64,000 nucleotides of DNA. Origin: Paragonimus westermani (Eukaryota > Platyhelminthes > Trematoda > Plagiorchiida > Troglotrematidae). The stretch covers positions 153,369 through 217,368 of the forward strand of contig QNGE01000148.1 of the NCBI GenBank assembly GCA_008508345.1, given 5' to 3'. A program made the translations under genes and the position numbers. Position 1 is the first letter of the stretch. Every line of letters begins with the position of its first letter. The notes beneath the pieces were generated by a model. It did no database searches and was not told where the DNA came from. It saw nothing but the letters and a program-made list of their open reading frames with translations. Of this stretch, positions 1-9,907 are shown piece by piece.

Positions 1-3000
1 TTGACCCGTAATGAAAGTCCAAGCGCTACAGCGTACTGTGGAATGAAAGCCGTGCTGGTAATTTCACGTGTTTCAATACGCCTTACGCAAGTAAATGGAG
101 GCAACTCTGGATAACAGAAATGTCCTAACAAGCACGTGTAACTGGGAGTGTAGTGAAATGTTATTAGTCAGTCTATTCGAAAGTGCTAATTCGAACGGGA
201 AAATGTAGAGCAGAAATCGATAAATGTTATGAGTATGCAGTGTTTTTTAGGGGGCGTATTCGTATATGTTCTTATTCATTTGACTGATTTATCATTTAAT
301 CATACTTACATGTAAAATGAAACTTTGAGATTGCGTTAATAGAGAAAATTCGTTAAAACAGTATGTTAAAGATGATAAGCAATAAAACTGTAATGTATCA
401 ATGGAAAAGGCTCTGTCTAACGAAGGTACATCAGACGAAAACTCTGTTCTCTGTCAAGTTTGACAAACAAAATTAGATTTTTACAAATTTCGCTATATTT
501 GATCATCGGCTTCGTTAGTTTTGACATCTTGCTTATAACCTCCGTAACCCTATTCTGATTCCATTACGTCTGCTACCCTGGCGGGTATAACCGTATTACC
601 GTATTATATATGCGAAATTTATCATCATTATCACTGAACGGTTAACTCATTCGAATCATTACTTCCCACTCTTGTATTTGCGTTAACATTAAAATAATCA
701 CATCCGTATATATAACAGAGCACTGTCCTCCTATCAGCTGTGAAAATTGTTATTCGCTGCAGTTATTGTAATCCACCCTAAATAATTAGCAATAAAACGA
801 GCTTTATGACAAATTTTGAAAAACATTAGGCTCGAAAACATCCATTAGTAATGTGTAAAAAAACACAGATTGCATATAACGCTTCTTGATGCCTACTCTC
901 AAACCATCACTTCGTGATGGGCTTGAATTCATCAGGTGGAGATGATCTAAATGATGGATTTCATGGATTTACAAGCCATAGTCATTATAACCTAGCAATC
1001 CGAAGTGAAGTGTAACCGTCTGCAAAAAGAGATCACAACTCTAGTATACCTGAATTCTTCTATCAGAAACGACGTTCACAAAGCTGGTCGCTGAGCGGAT
1101 GATAGCTTTAGCCCACAGTACCAAACTACATTTGAAAACTCCTATTGATTATGACACCAGACATATTCCATCAAAAATAACAGTACTCGCAACAAGAACC
1201 TTCCATGTTGCTACACAGGAGGACGGGAAACGCGCTTTCTTTTAAAACGTACCAAATTTGATGGCATAGAGTGAACCGAAAGCCACGATGCTCGATCTTC
1301 TCAGTGGAGTACCATAAGGTTCAGTGACGAAAAACCAAATCATTCCGAACTAACTGGATGAGAATAGAAGACGTTTGAACAACCCCTAAAAGAAAAATTA
1401 TATAGCTCAACCGTGACCTTCTGTGATTAACGCTGGGCGGCTGTATGAACTCATGCTGTCATTTATTGATATGGGTACACTAAAAATTGTGGTCTAGAAT
1501 GATCTATCTAAAACCCTGTTGTTTTTATAACCACATGGGGTTGTTATTCTTTACCAGAAGGACGCATCGACGCACATACAGCATTACACAGCTGAAAAAT
1601 GCCTCACTTTCTTTCATATCCATACTTGAGGAAGGCTTCCCTGTAGTCTATACCATAAATACAGCAGATGACTCCGAGTTACCGCCAGCTCAGTAGATTT
1701 AGAAGATTGCGAGTGTTCATAGTTCAATAGTCGTACTGGACAGTATAATGAAAAAAGACTGGGGGTAATATAAACCCTGCCATCTGCGTTGCCTCTCGGG
1801 TGCACGTAGAGAGGAACTATAAAACTTTCAAACGCAACTGAAGATGCACAACATGTCGGCTTCGTCTAAAGAGCTAAAATCCCTAATGTTTCTGTCATTG
1901 TGCTGATGCCGCCTTCTATAGAGCACCAAATAAAAACTTTAAGCAAAATTATGATGAAATATGTAAAGTTGTGATCACTTTTCAGAAAATCTCTGATTAC
2001 CCAGCATTTGTGTAGACTCTTTGGTCCGCTGTAGTAGTCGTGGAAGTTATTGGAGCAGAACTTGAAGGTTACATTGTTTTTTTTGCTTTAGCAATTTGCG
2101 GATGTATTTTCTACGTTGGTGACTTTCCACCTGGACATTCCCTTCGGCATTCACAGTCTTATTGCAAACGATGCAGTAGAAGACATCGATTCGCGTTTGA
2201 CCAGCCTCCACAGATTTCCATCGTTAACTTTGCAATTCACCCGGCGACACTCCACCCTTTGTTAGAAACGTCAGTTTAGTAGGCCAGTTGCTGTTGAAAG
2301 ATAGCTTACATTAGGAAAGAAATCGCGGCCAACAGGTTGTGAGTACCATTAAAAACTTGCACTAGAAAGATTGGCGCTCAAGCAATTGTGAGCAGGCGCG
2401 CGGGTCCGTGCGTCAGCCCGCCTCACATTATGAATGTTTTTGTGCACGGTTTCTCGCACAGTTACCAGTCCCTAAATCATCGTCGTTGCTGCAATACAAG
2501 CCCCAATGTGGACTAATTGTGGAGGTTGGAATCACTGCTCTTGGTCAAATTCGGGGATTGGTTGTGAAACTTAGCCTCAGACATCGTTTGGAACAGGGCG
2601 AATTCTGATGTGTGGAAAGTGAATGATGAATTGATAGTTCTGGTTGTTATGAGCAAGATTAACCAAATTGAGGCGTAAACAATTCCTCATGAAACAGTAC
2701 GGAACGGCATTTCAAGAAAATCATACATATCTTTTGGGAGAAGCATAAGTTTTTTCGAGACCAGAAAAGTATCTTTTGGAGCCGATAAGGCTACTGTAGC
2801 AGGATATTCAAAATGTGCGTATAACTGTTGGTCCCGAACGTCAATAGGCTGATGGAGTCACGCAGCGTCTGTCGGTACATTGGACACTGAATAATGAGGA
2901 TGGATAGAGCAGAGGGTGTTTACTAATTTTATGTCCAGTTAAACAAAAGACCTCAATTTAGAAAAGACAACCATAGAGACCGGTTTATTATTGGTTGGTT
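1..3000. other. Stretch with no supportable gene
   Basis: The longest reading frame here is 79 codons (2040-2279 +), which is within chance expectation for this base composition, and none of the short frames resembles a family I know. AT-rich, non-repetitive sequence dominates. I see no RNA gene, no long tandem repeat and no recognisable mobile element. It could be intergenic or intronic. Confidence 0.5.
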
Positions 3001-3004
3001 GCAT

Positions 3005-3232
3005 CCATTTCTGTTTAGCCTGTCAAAGTGAACGAAGCCAAAGGACGTCTGCGCTTAACCACCGCCACTGGTGAGTTGCGCTGCACCATTTGCTGTTCCA
3101 CCTACACACCATTTATCCACTGTGAACACGGAACAGTGGGACCAGAAGGTGTGTGAGTGAGGTCTTTGTGTCCAGCTGTTCAAGCCTAGTTAGCCGAGTG
3201 ATGGGATTCTGTTAGTACTACGATGCTAAAAC
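3005..3232 (-). repeat. Degenerate third copy of the R-repeat
   Basis: This stretch aligns by eye to 55325-55560, the minus-oriented R-repeat copy. Shared landmarks in order are the segment around 'gcttaaccaccgccac', 'ctgttccacctacacacca', a run matching 'gactttgtgtccagtcgacc', and a final match around 'ttagccgagtg'. Many substitutions and small gaps separate it from the two young copies near 48.5 and 55.3 kb, so it is much older. Only about 230 bp of the roughly 535-bp unit is recognisable. No coding function is suggested. Confidence 0.7.
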
Positions 3233-3234
3233 AC

Positions 3235-6200
3235 ATCGAAGTCACGGAAAGCTATGTAGAATAGTAGCGAAGTAAACTGAGGTAGTAAACCAATCAAATT
3301 TGCCAGCTCGGAGGTAAGTGAACTAGACAACACGACAAAATATGCAAAGCAACTTAATGATGATACGAAAAAATGCGATTCACTAATGGGACTTAAAGAG
3401 GGATTAGGTACATGAGAGGAATATTTGGGTGGACAAGCGGTATTACATCACACAATTCAAACCGCCGAGTCGGTCTTTGTGAGGAATGAACACGCATGTT
3501 ACAACGAGGATTCTAGAGTGCAGAAAGGAAGAACATTAACAGTCAAGAAATAACTGATAACCTGGGAGCGTAATAATCAAAGTTCTATCATACGGTGTAC
3601 ACACACACACCCATTTCAACAAACTATACGTTGGATAGTTGTATTGAACCATGTAGCCGTGAATGTTCATATACGATCCACACACATTTCGGGCCATAGT
3701 GGACAGCAGTAGTTTCAGTTAATAGCGTACTACGAGGTATTTTTCTAAACTGCAAAATGCATGAAGCTATCTAAACTTTGACTGTCCTTGCATTACTGTT
3801 ACCAAGTACACGATGATGGCTAAAGCTTTCGAAGGCTTTCAAAACGGTTGGTTTCGTTGTTCGTTGTCAACAAAAGTGAGCTCGTGGACGGTTTTTATGG
3901 AAGCGTATTCGATAGTTTTTAATGAGCAGTTTTCACAAAATCCATGTTTAGTAAAGTTCATGGGTGCAGATGAATAACTTCATTTCTATGACTTATTTAA
4001 CCTTATCGATGAACAGCAACAATGTTCATAAACCCGGTTCACTTCCACTACGGTGCACCGGGAGTTACAGATCTTTGGGTGCACATATACTATCGTGGAC
4101 CATGTCTCTCAGCCGGTAGAAACACCAGGCTGCTGATCACAAATTCTAAACAACGTTTGATCAGCAGCCCAACTTATAAAGTTTCTGCAATATCTTGCAA
4201 ATTACAGTTGCTTTAAGAACGCTGCTGTTGTGTCGCATAATCTAATTATTCATTGACACAAGACAACTTAGGAGTGATGACGTCGACTGCTAGCCACGGG
4301 GTATTACGTTTCAGCTCTTGTTACTTCAACGGTTTTTGTCTTAGGCCCTCCTGATATGAATTGGTCCTTTCCGGTGAAGTTCTAACAAGTAAATGTTGTT
4401 CTTCAGTCCGGTTCACTGTTTTCTAGCCATGACTATAAACTTTCCTTGGGATCGACGCTGATAACCATCTTTGATTCACTTGGGTCAACAACTATTCAAT
4501 ATATGAGGATTCCGCCACTTATCCTACATCTAGCTGTTGCTGCAAAGCATGCGGCTGGGCTGCTTTGACCATGCAACTGTTTAGTCAGTTGTAGCTATCG
4601 TTGCACAGATCCAGAGGAAATTGTTAGGATGGAAGAATATACAGTCACGTGTGTTCACTCTCTCAGTGAACACGAAACAAGCCATGATTAGCCTGAGCTC
4701 TCTGGTTGGTCAATCAGCCAAAGTAAATCCTACGTAGGTCGCGTTTGCTTTTGTTCCCTGTGGACCCAGTGGGTAGCTAAGGCCAACTAGATCTTATAAG
4801 AAGAACCTATATATTGATGCCTGTGGAGAAATGACTTAAAATTGGTGGAGTCTGGATGTACAACACTGACTACAAGCCGAAAGCAAAGGGAAAATGTTAA
4901 ATTAACAATGAAAAACTTTGAACACTGTCCACAAACAGCCTGACTGCGAAGCAGAAAGTCAGCAACTAAAACGTTTTGATGTAGGTGCTGATATCTTCCA
5001 CCTAAGTAAATACCTAACTGAGTAACCGGTTCTTCAGATAAAATCAAGCAAATTCCTTCGTTCTAAATTTATCAGTCATTTTTGGATTGGTACTTTTCTT
5101 TCCTTTGTTTTAAATGGCACGAAGCTGGTCAGTAACGTCACCTCCTACGAATAAACTGTGATTGTGTTAACTGGATGAACTGAAAGTAATCTGTTCACAA
5201 CAAACAAACATGACTTGTGACGTGCTATAACTGTACACTTTCACGCACTGTAAACACATTAATCTTAGCTTCATCCAGCATGGTAATAAATATGAGCTGG
5301 AAATTTGTCATATGCATCTACTTCCTCGGGTTACTCCAGTTTACCATACGTGCAGCCAGCTCAGTTACCAAAAATATCATTCGCACCTACAAGAACCGCT
5401 CTTCTTTGTTTGTGAATAGCCATCAAAAAAGGGTACTGGCAAACACAACAACTGAAGCATTCCTTTTAGGAGTTTCCATTAAAAAGCGGCGATCAAACCG
5501 TTTTGAAGTGATTTACGAACGACAGACAACAAGAATATTGGCGCGGCCAAGACAGTTTGTTCAAAACTACGTTGGTCCACTATTAGTTGTGTGAACGGAA
5601 GCAAGCAGTATCACACATGTTGCCTGATGTAAAAAAAACTCTACGCTCAAAACTATATACTGGAACACATACGCACAGATGATATCACCTCGATTGGTGA
5701 TGAAACGTTTGCAATCTAGATGCCGAGCGATTTATAGCTTGTTCTCACTTCGTTACTGTAGGTGGGCACAGTCCACCTCGGATTGCCAGTTTGCAACGCC
5801 TACGATCGTAAGGGCTCAAAATGGTCTTTGTAGTACTTTTTGATGCTGACCGTCAAACCGACATTGCAGGACTGGTTTCATCCTTGTTTGGACTCACCAG
5901 ACAGATAGAGATTGCTTGAATGTGAAATCAAACCGGCTACCTTCTTCGTTACAAGGTGTTATTCTACTCGTTGGACCATCAATTCTATGCATATTGCTTG
6001 TAATGGGGGATTTTCTACATCCAACAACTGGCAGAACGTTAACCCGTGGATGAAGAACGTTCACTAAGGGCGGAAAATTCAAAGATCTACGAACTTTTGT
6101 TTACGGATACAAGGTGTTAGTTTGAGTCAATTGATTTTGATTGCTTCAACAAAGTAGATGGACCTTGGATCTATCAAAATTAAAGTGACAGGACTCTGAG

Positions 6201-7394
6201 CACACCTGCTTCTCTGATGACATGGTTAATGTTCGAGAAAAACTTCGAAAAATTCATCTAAGTTGTTCGTGTCTTTCGAAATATTGCCGATTCTAGAAAG
6301 CACAATTAAGGGGTCAAACATTTCTCGGCTGTGCCTAAGTAGCCTTCTTGACACTTATGCATGAATTTGTGAACACAATCTGAGGTGGCACATTACATTC
6401 AATTCAGCTGCATTAAATGCCAGTTTAATGTAGGTTGTGAGTTTTTCGCTTATGTTCTTATGAGGCTACTTCTAGAAAATTGTTCTAAGTAAACTGTTTT
6501 TCTGTTTGCAACCACTTTCTCTTTGGATAACGGTTTTGGCGAGCTGTATTTTCCCGAAAGATTTATGATTACTGGCTTTAAAACGAACGAGATCAGGTCC
6601 AGCTATTTTGTAAAAACTGTCCTGGGCACAGATTGGGCTTGTTCGCATGAACACCGTGTCACATGAAGCTGATGACACGGACGTGGACTTATGTATAGTT
6701 TCTGTTTGGGGGTCTTAAGAGATGGAAACCACTACACAATAACACGCAGCAATGGATTATAGGGAAGTGTGAGCGCTATCTGTCGTAGGCGAACCCTGTA
6801 ACCGTTAATGAATTGGTCATAACTGCAAGAACTCGGCCACGGCGTGTGTTGATTGTGTTTTACTGATACACTAGAATGGGGTATGTTGCTCCATTCTTTA
6901 CTTAAGGATGGCTACTAACGATGGTAACGTTCTTTTTTATCCCATCTCTCCGGCAATCATAATATCGTGAAATGTAAAGTGCTTACCGGTGTAAAACCTA
7001 CCAGTTCGCTTTTTTTCTCTGGTTTCCATTTCGAGCCGGCTTTAACGAAACTGATATTGAACATAATGCATCATCACTGTATGGTAATTGTGCGGTTATA
7101 ACAAGCCATTAGTAAAACCTACTCGATGGAGAGCTTCTATTTGGATGGTTACTTCGCGTTATATCAACGGTTTCCGCAGAGTAGAGATTTCATATTCGTG
7201 TCAGTAGGGTTCTATTATTAATAATGTTAAGTCCTACCAACTAAGAAGAAACACATCTACGTAGAAAAACTTTTTCCATCTAGAGGAACATGTTTGTTGT
7301 TGGTTAGGTAATACTGCGTTAAATATCCGTACCAAATTTCGTTGAACATTTTGGGCTTCGTGTTTAACACGTTATTGATAAACAGGTGGAGAAT
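3235..7394. other. Stretch with no supportable gene; one signal-peptide-like frame
   Basis: Only chance-length frames are present. The longest, 5217-5594 + (125 codons), has an internal methionine followed by a hydrophobic run (WKFVICIYFLGLLQF) that resembles a secretion signal, then a basic hydrophilic tail. About one ATG frame of this size is expected by chance in a window this long, so I do not call it a gene. A very short CA repeat lies at about 3599-3611. No other structure was found. Confidence 0.4.
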
Positions 7395-7491
7395 AAGAAG
7401 TCAGTTGTGCGAACAGCTGCTTTCGGTAATCCTCATCGGACCTTTACCGATGAGAATCACCGAAAACAGCTGTTCGCACAACTGACTTCTT
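7395..7491. repeat. Palindrome of Penelope terminal repeat
   Basis: The outer 25 bp of the left arm (7395-7419) is the exact reverse complement of 7467-7491. The arms continue inward with a few mismatches to about 7439 and 7446, giving roughly 45-bp arms around a very small centre. The right arm is the start of the plus-oriented terminal repeat of the Penelope-like element and the left arm is the same sequence inverted. Penelope-like elements are known to carry inverted or partial terminal copies at the 5' side. As RNA or single-stranded DNA it would fold into a strong hairpin. Confidence 0.92.
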
Positions 7492-7526
7492 GTGAATTCC
7501 CTGGGAATCTGAAAACGATTGAAACA
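7446..7526 (+). repeat. Left pseudo-LTR of Penelope-like element
   Basis: It shares with 9829-9907 the landmarks 'cgatgagaat', 'gaaaacagctgttcg', 'gtgaattcc' or 'atgaattcc', and a terminal 'tgaaa' segment. The block CCGATGAG followed six bases later by CGAAA resembles the core of the hammerhead ribozymes known from Penelope-like terminal repeats, with one departure (C where U is expected at core position 4). The reading frame of the N-terminal domain begins just downstream. Confidence 0.8.
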
Positions 7527-8220
7527 GTCAAAGGATCCAACGCTGGTGAAACGACTTAACGGGTTAGTGAAGTATAACATCGAGATCGGAGAAGTAAATG
7601 CTGTTGTGCGATTTCCCAGTGAGTGTAGTAGTAAGAAAGAATTTCCGAAGTTTTACCGGAATACTCTACGTCGTTGCAACATACATCCCGCTGGCAAGTC
7701 GCTTCAGCATCATACCAGGAACAAAGGAGACTTATGTATAGCAAAGATCCATGAATTAACCCGTAATCAGTCTCAAAGTGTGGAGGCTGTCAAATCACTC
7801 CCGTAAGAGGAGATGAACGTGTCTGAGCAGTATTTCCAGTTGAAAGTACAACGGCGAGTGGGGAAGAACAGAAGTAATTTTATTACTGGATTGAACCCCG
7901 TCAAACCACAAGCTCAGCTCCCCAGCTATCTAGAGGGGCACGTTCACAACTATACGTCTCTCATTTTAAATCAAACAATGTTAGAAATGCTATCGTTAAG
8001 GCCCGACTTTTGCTGTCCGAGATCTAAATGTAACCGACTAGACTGTGAAGTTCAGTTTGAAAACCTGCGCCAAAAACTGGGTGAACTCGTCCCATCTTCA
8101 GAAGTTAGTGCGGAACACTGCAAATTTACTCTCGTGAATACATGCTGTAAATATGTGAATAGCAAGGTGCCGAATTGCAGTCTATTGAAACAGGAACATT
8201 TAGATGCCGTTACGAGCTAA
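7519..8220 (+). pseudogene. Penelope-like N-terminal domain (broken)
   Basis: Two reading frames (7519-7806 and 7813-8220) lie in the same frame and are separated by a single stop at 7804-7806, so they were one coding region. The first half contains a basic segment around NTLRRCNIHPAGKSLQ that fits the N-terminal, likely nucleic-acid-binding region of Penelope-like proteins. The second half carries VHNYTSLILNQTMLEMLSL and VQFENL, recognisable as the segment that precedes the reverse transcriptase fingers in this family. The frame ends at 8220. A frameshifted remnant (8223-8287) with a stop links it to the next piece, where 'RPGK' of the family's conserved RPDKG motif is still legible in another frame. 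No function is expected from this copy. Confidence 0.88.
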
Positions 8221-8287
8221 TACGAACAGCGAGACCAGGTAAAGTTTCCGGTATGTTCTATTAGACAAAACCAATTACGTTGAAAAA

Positions 8288-8575
8288 ATGTCAGCTATAT
8301 TGTCTGACAGATCAAAGTTTGATAAGACGAAAAGTGATAAGGGTATAACAACAGCCATAGAGAAGAAACTATCCAAATTACTCCGTGATATGAAACAATC
8401 AGATGTGATTGACGCACACACCTTTGAACGTATCAGACCAAAAGGTACGGTCATTCCACGCCTCTATGGTCTCCCTAAGGTTCACAAAGATGGAGTGCCC
8501 TTTAGACGGATTCTCGACATGTACAATTCTCTGTATCACGCTTTAACTCAGTGGCTGGTGGAGCTACTGGCGTAG
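8288..8575 (+). pseudogene. Penelope-like reverse transcriptase, fingers part
   Basis: This 95-codon frame reads through the RT N-terminal region: SAILSDRSKF, a basic helix with KKLSKLLRDMK, then RIRPKGTVIPRLYGLPKVHK and RRILDMYNSLYHA. The GLPKVHK and ILDMYNS blocks are signatures of the Penelope-like RT. The frame runs into a stop at 8573-8575 exactly where it overlaps the next piece in another frame. By comparison with the family about 90-100 residues should follow here before the GVAMG motif; they are absent. The missing part normally includes RT motif A with the first catalytic aspartate. Confidence 0.92.
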
Positions 8576-8844
8576 CAATGGGCTTCCCGTTAGATCCACT
8601 GGTTGAAGATATATTCATGGCCAAACTAGGGACCAATGAACTACGTCAGGTCGTCCATAATTGCTGTCTCTATAGACGCTATGTGGACGATGTATTTTGC
8701 CTAATAAAAGTTAAAGACGATAAACGGTCTTTATTGGCTTATTTCAATCGTGCGCACCCCGAAATCGCTTGCATCATTGAACTAGAGATGAACAACCAAC
8801 TATCATGCCTAGATGTCACTATGCTTCGTAGAAATGACGGATAA
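8551..8844 (+). pseudogene. Penelope-like reverse transcriptase, YVDD palm part
   Basis: The frame opens with GVAMGFPLDPLVEDIFMAKL, the RT block preceding the active-site box, then YRRYVDDVFCLI with the YVDD codons at 8680-8691, and NNQLSCLDVTML, a conserved segment following it. The catalytic YVDD pair is intact, but the region upstream with the partner aspartate has been deleted at the junction near 8555-8572. The frame closes at 8844 shortly after the residues RRNDG. The first codon is not a true start, since this is an internal domain fragment. Confidence 0.93.
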
Positions 8845-8873
8845 ATTCAATGGTCAGTTCATAGGAAATAAAG

Positions 8874-9127
8874 ATGGACTGGCCAGCGAACACATTTTTC
8901 AACTTTGTTCCGTTGAAATGTAAGCGAAATTTGCTTTGTTGTTCGACAAACAGAGGGCAAATGATATGCAGACCAGACACCTTGTCCGATGAACTCCAGC
9001 AAGTTCAAGATGTGCTGAGTCCAAATGGATATCCCCAGCGATCCCTAGGCAGAAACATGCAACCAAAAATGAAGCACAAATTTATCCAGACAGTGAATAA
9101 AAACTCGCTTTTATCACTCTATCATAC
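8874..9127 (+). pseudogene. Penelope-like RT thumb fragment
   Basis: Reading in a third frame, this piece contains FNFVPLKCKRNLL, STNRGQMICRPDTL and NGYPQRSLGRNM, matching the thumb or connector segment between the Penelope-like RT and its endonuclease. The open frame runs on to 9395, but from about 9128 the family resemblance switches to another frame, so I end the fragment there. It follows the YVDD piece after a short broken link (8845-8873). It is not functional. Confidence 0.85.
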
Positions 9128-9784
9128 AAGCGTGAAGTTATCAGTGAAATTATCACCCGCCGAGTTTTTAATGTTGTTGGGAAGGCCTATCCAGCAGCAA
9201 GATTCATCTTATCGTTCAATACCTGCCCGGTACTTGTGTCGCACCCCAAAGATAGTTAGCCTAGTTTTCCCTCGTCCTTTTGTGTTCATTATCTCACCCG
9301 TTGTTGTCAAACAGGTTGGGTCAGGAAAACCACAAGACAGCTATCGGAAGGGATCCGTGAACATCTTCCGAAATGACTTCGAAGCGGTTCGATAAAGACT
9401 ATTTCCAGTGCAATTGGTTCTCACTTAACTGACACTGGTCATCAAACTGAACCAGATGAAGCCTTCCTAGTTATCAACAGGGCTCGTCAAGCTCACTCCA
9501 CAGCTGTCAGGTTGCGATTGTTATCGACAGCTGAGGCTATTGCCATCAGACTCTACAACCCCTGTCTGTGTGCCCAGAAACAGTTTGTGAAAACCCTACA
9601 TATCCCTTGACCAACCATTCCAGAACTACTTGAGACTCAAGCAAACATAAACCACTTGACACCGACGACTGCATGTCTTACGGCCGGCAAGAGTAACAGG
9701 GTAACACATTCATTAACACTCCCTCCAATAGACTGTCATAAGCCCCACGTCTATGATCCTAATGACCTATTTGACTTGCTCTAA
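9128..9784 (+). pseudogene. Penelope-like connector and GIY-YIG endonuclease remnant
   Basis: In this frame the sequence reads KREVISEIITRRVFNVVGKA, then CVHYLTRCC (cysteine-rich remnant of the GIY side), then KTTRQLSEGIREHLP corresponding to the family's GRTTRQLS-REH helix, then GSHLTDTGHQ and RLRLLSTAEAIAIRLYNP, which fit the C-terminal half of the GIY-YIG nuclease domain. Stops lie at 9257-9259, 9374-9376 and 9608-9610, and the open frame finally ends at 9782-9784. GIY-YIG nucleases nick target DNA for Penelope-like insertion. The glutamate of TAEAI is retained, but the YIG tripeptide is degraded (GWV), so activity would be lost even without the stops. Residues after 9610 may be 3' untranslated sequence. 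Confidence 0.87.
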
Positions 9785-9828
9785 TTTATCCTATATAAAA
9801 CGCATCTACCTTATGTAATTGTGAAAGC

Positions 9829-9907
9829 CCGATGAGAATGATTGAAAACAGCTGTTCGTACAAGTGACTTATGAATTCCAAAGGATTCTGGGAAAGACTG
9901 AAAATAA
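9829..9907 (+). repeat. Right pseudo-LTR of Penelope-like element
   Basis: A direct copy of 7446-7526: it begins 'cccgatgagaatga', continues 'ttgaaaacagctgttcgta', then 'tgaattcc', and ends in 'actgaaaat'. It lies just after the last element codons and a short AT-rich stretch, marking the 3' end of the element. The hammerhead-like core (CCGATGAG then GAAAA) is partly kept but more degraded than on the left. Confidence 0.8.

Larger units (their letters stand above)
7395..9907 (+). mobile_element. Decayed Penelope-like retroelement (RT plus GIY-YIG)
   Basis: The body translates in pieces into a Penelope-like polyprotein: an N-terminal domain, a reverse transcriptase with RLYGLPKVHK and YVDD motifs, a thumb region, and a C-terminal GIY-YIG endonuclease-like domain. 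Penelope-like elements prime reverse transcription from nicked target DNA and are the family combining this RT type with GIY-YIG. The ends carry a shared sequence: a direct pair at 7446-7526 and 9829-9907, plus an inverted copy immediately left of the first. Such pseudo-LTRs in direct or inverted arrangement are typical of the family. At least three frame changes, several in-frame stops and an internal deletion make this copy non-functional. It matches flatworm Penelope-like elements in my memory, but family placement needs a search. Confidence 0.93.

Noticed and set aside
3597..3613. CA microsatellite
   Set aside because: Only about six units; too short to be notable.
7556..7744. Antisense frame inside the Penelope-like element
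   Set aside because: Shadow of the sense N-terminal domain frame.
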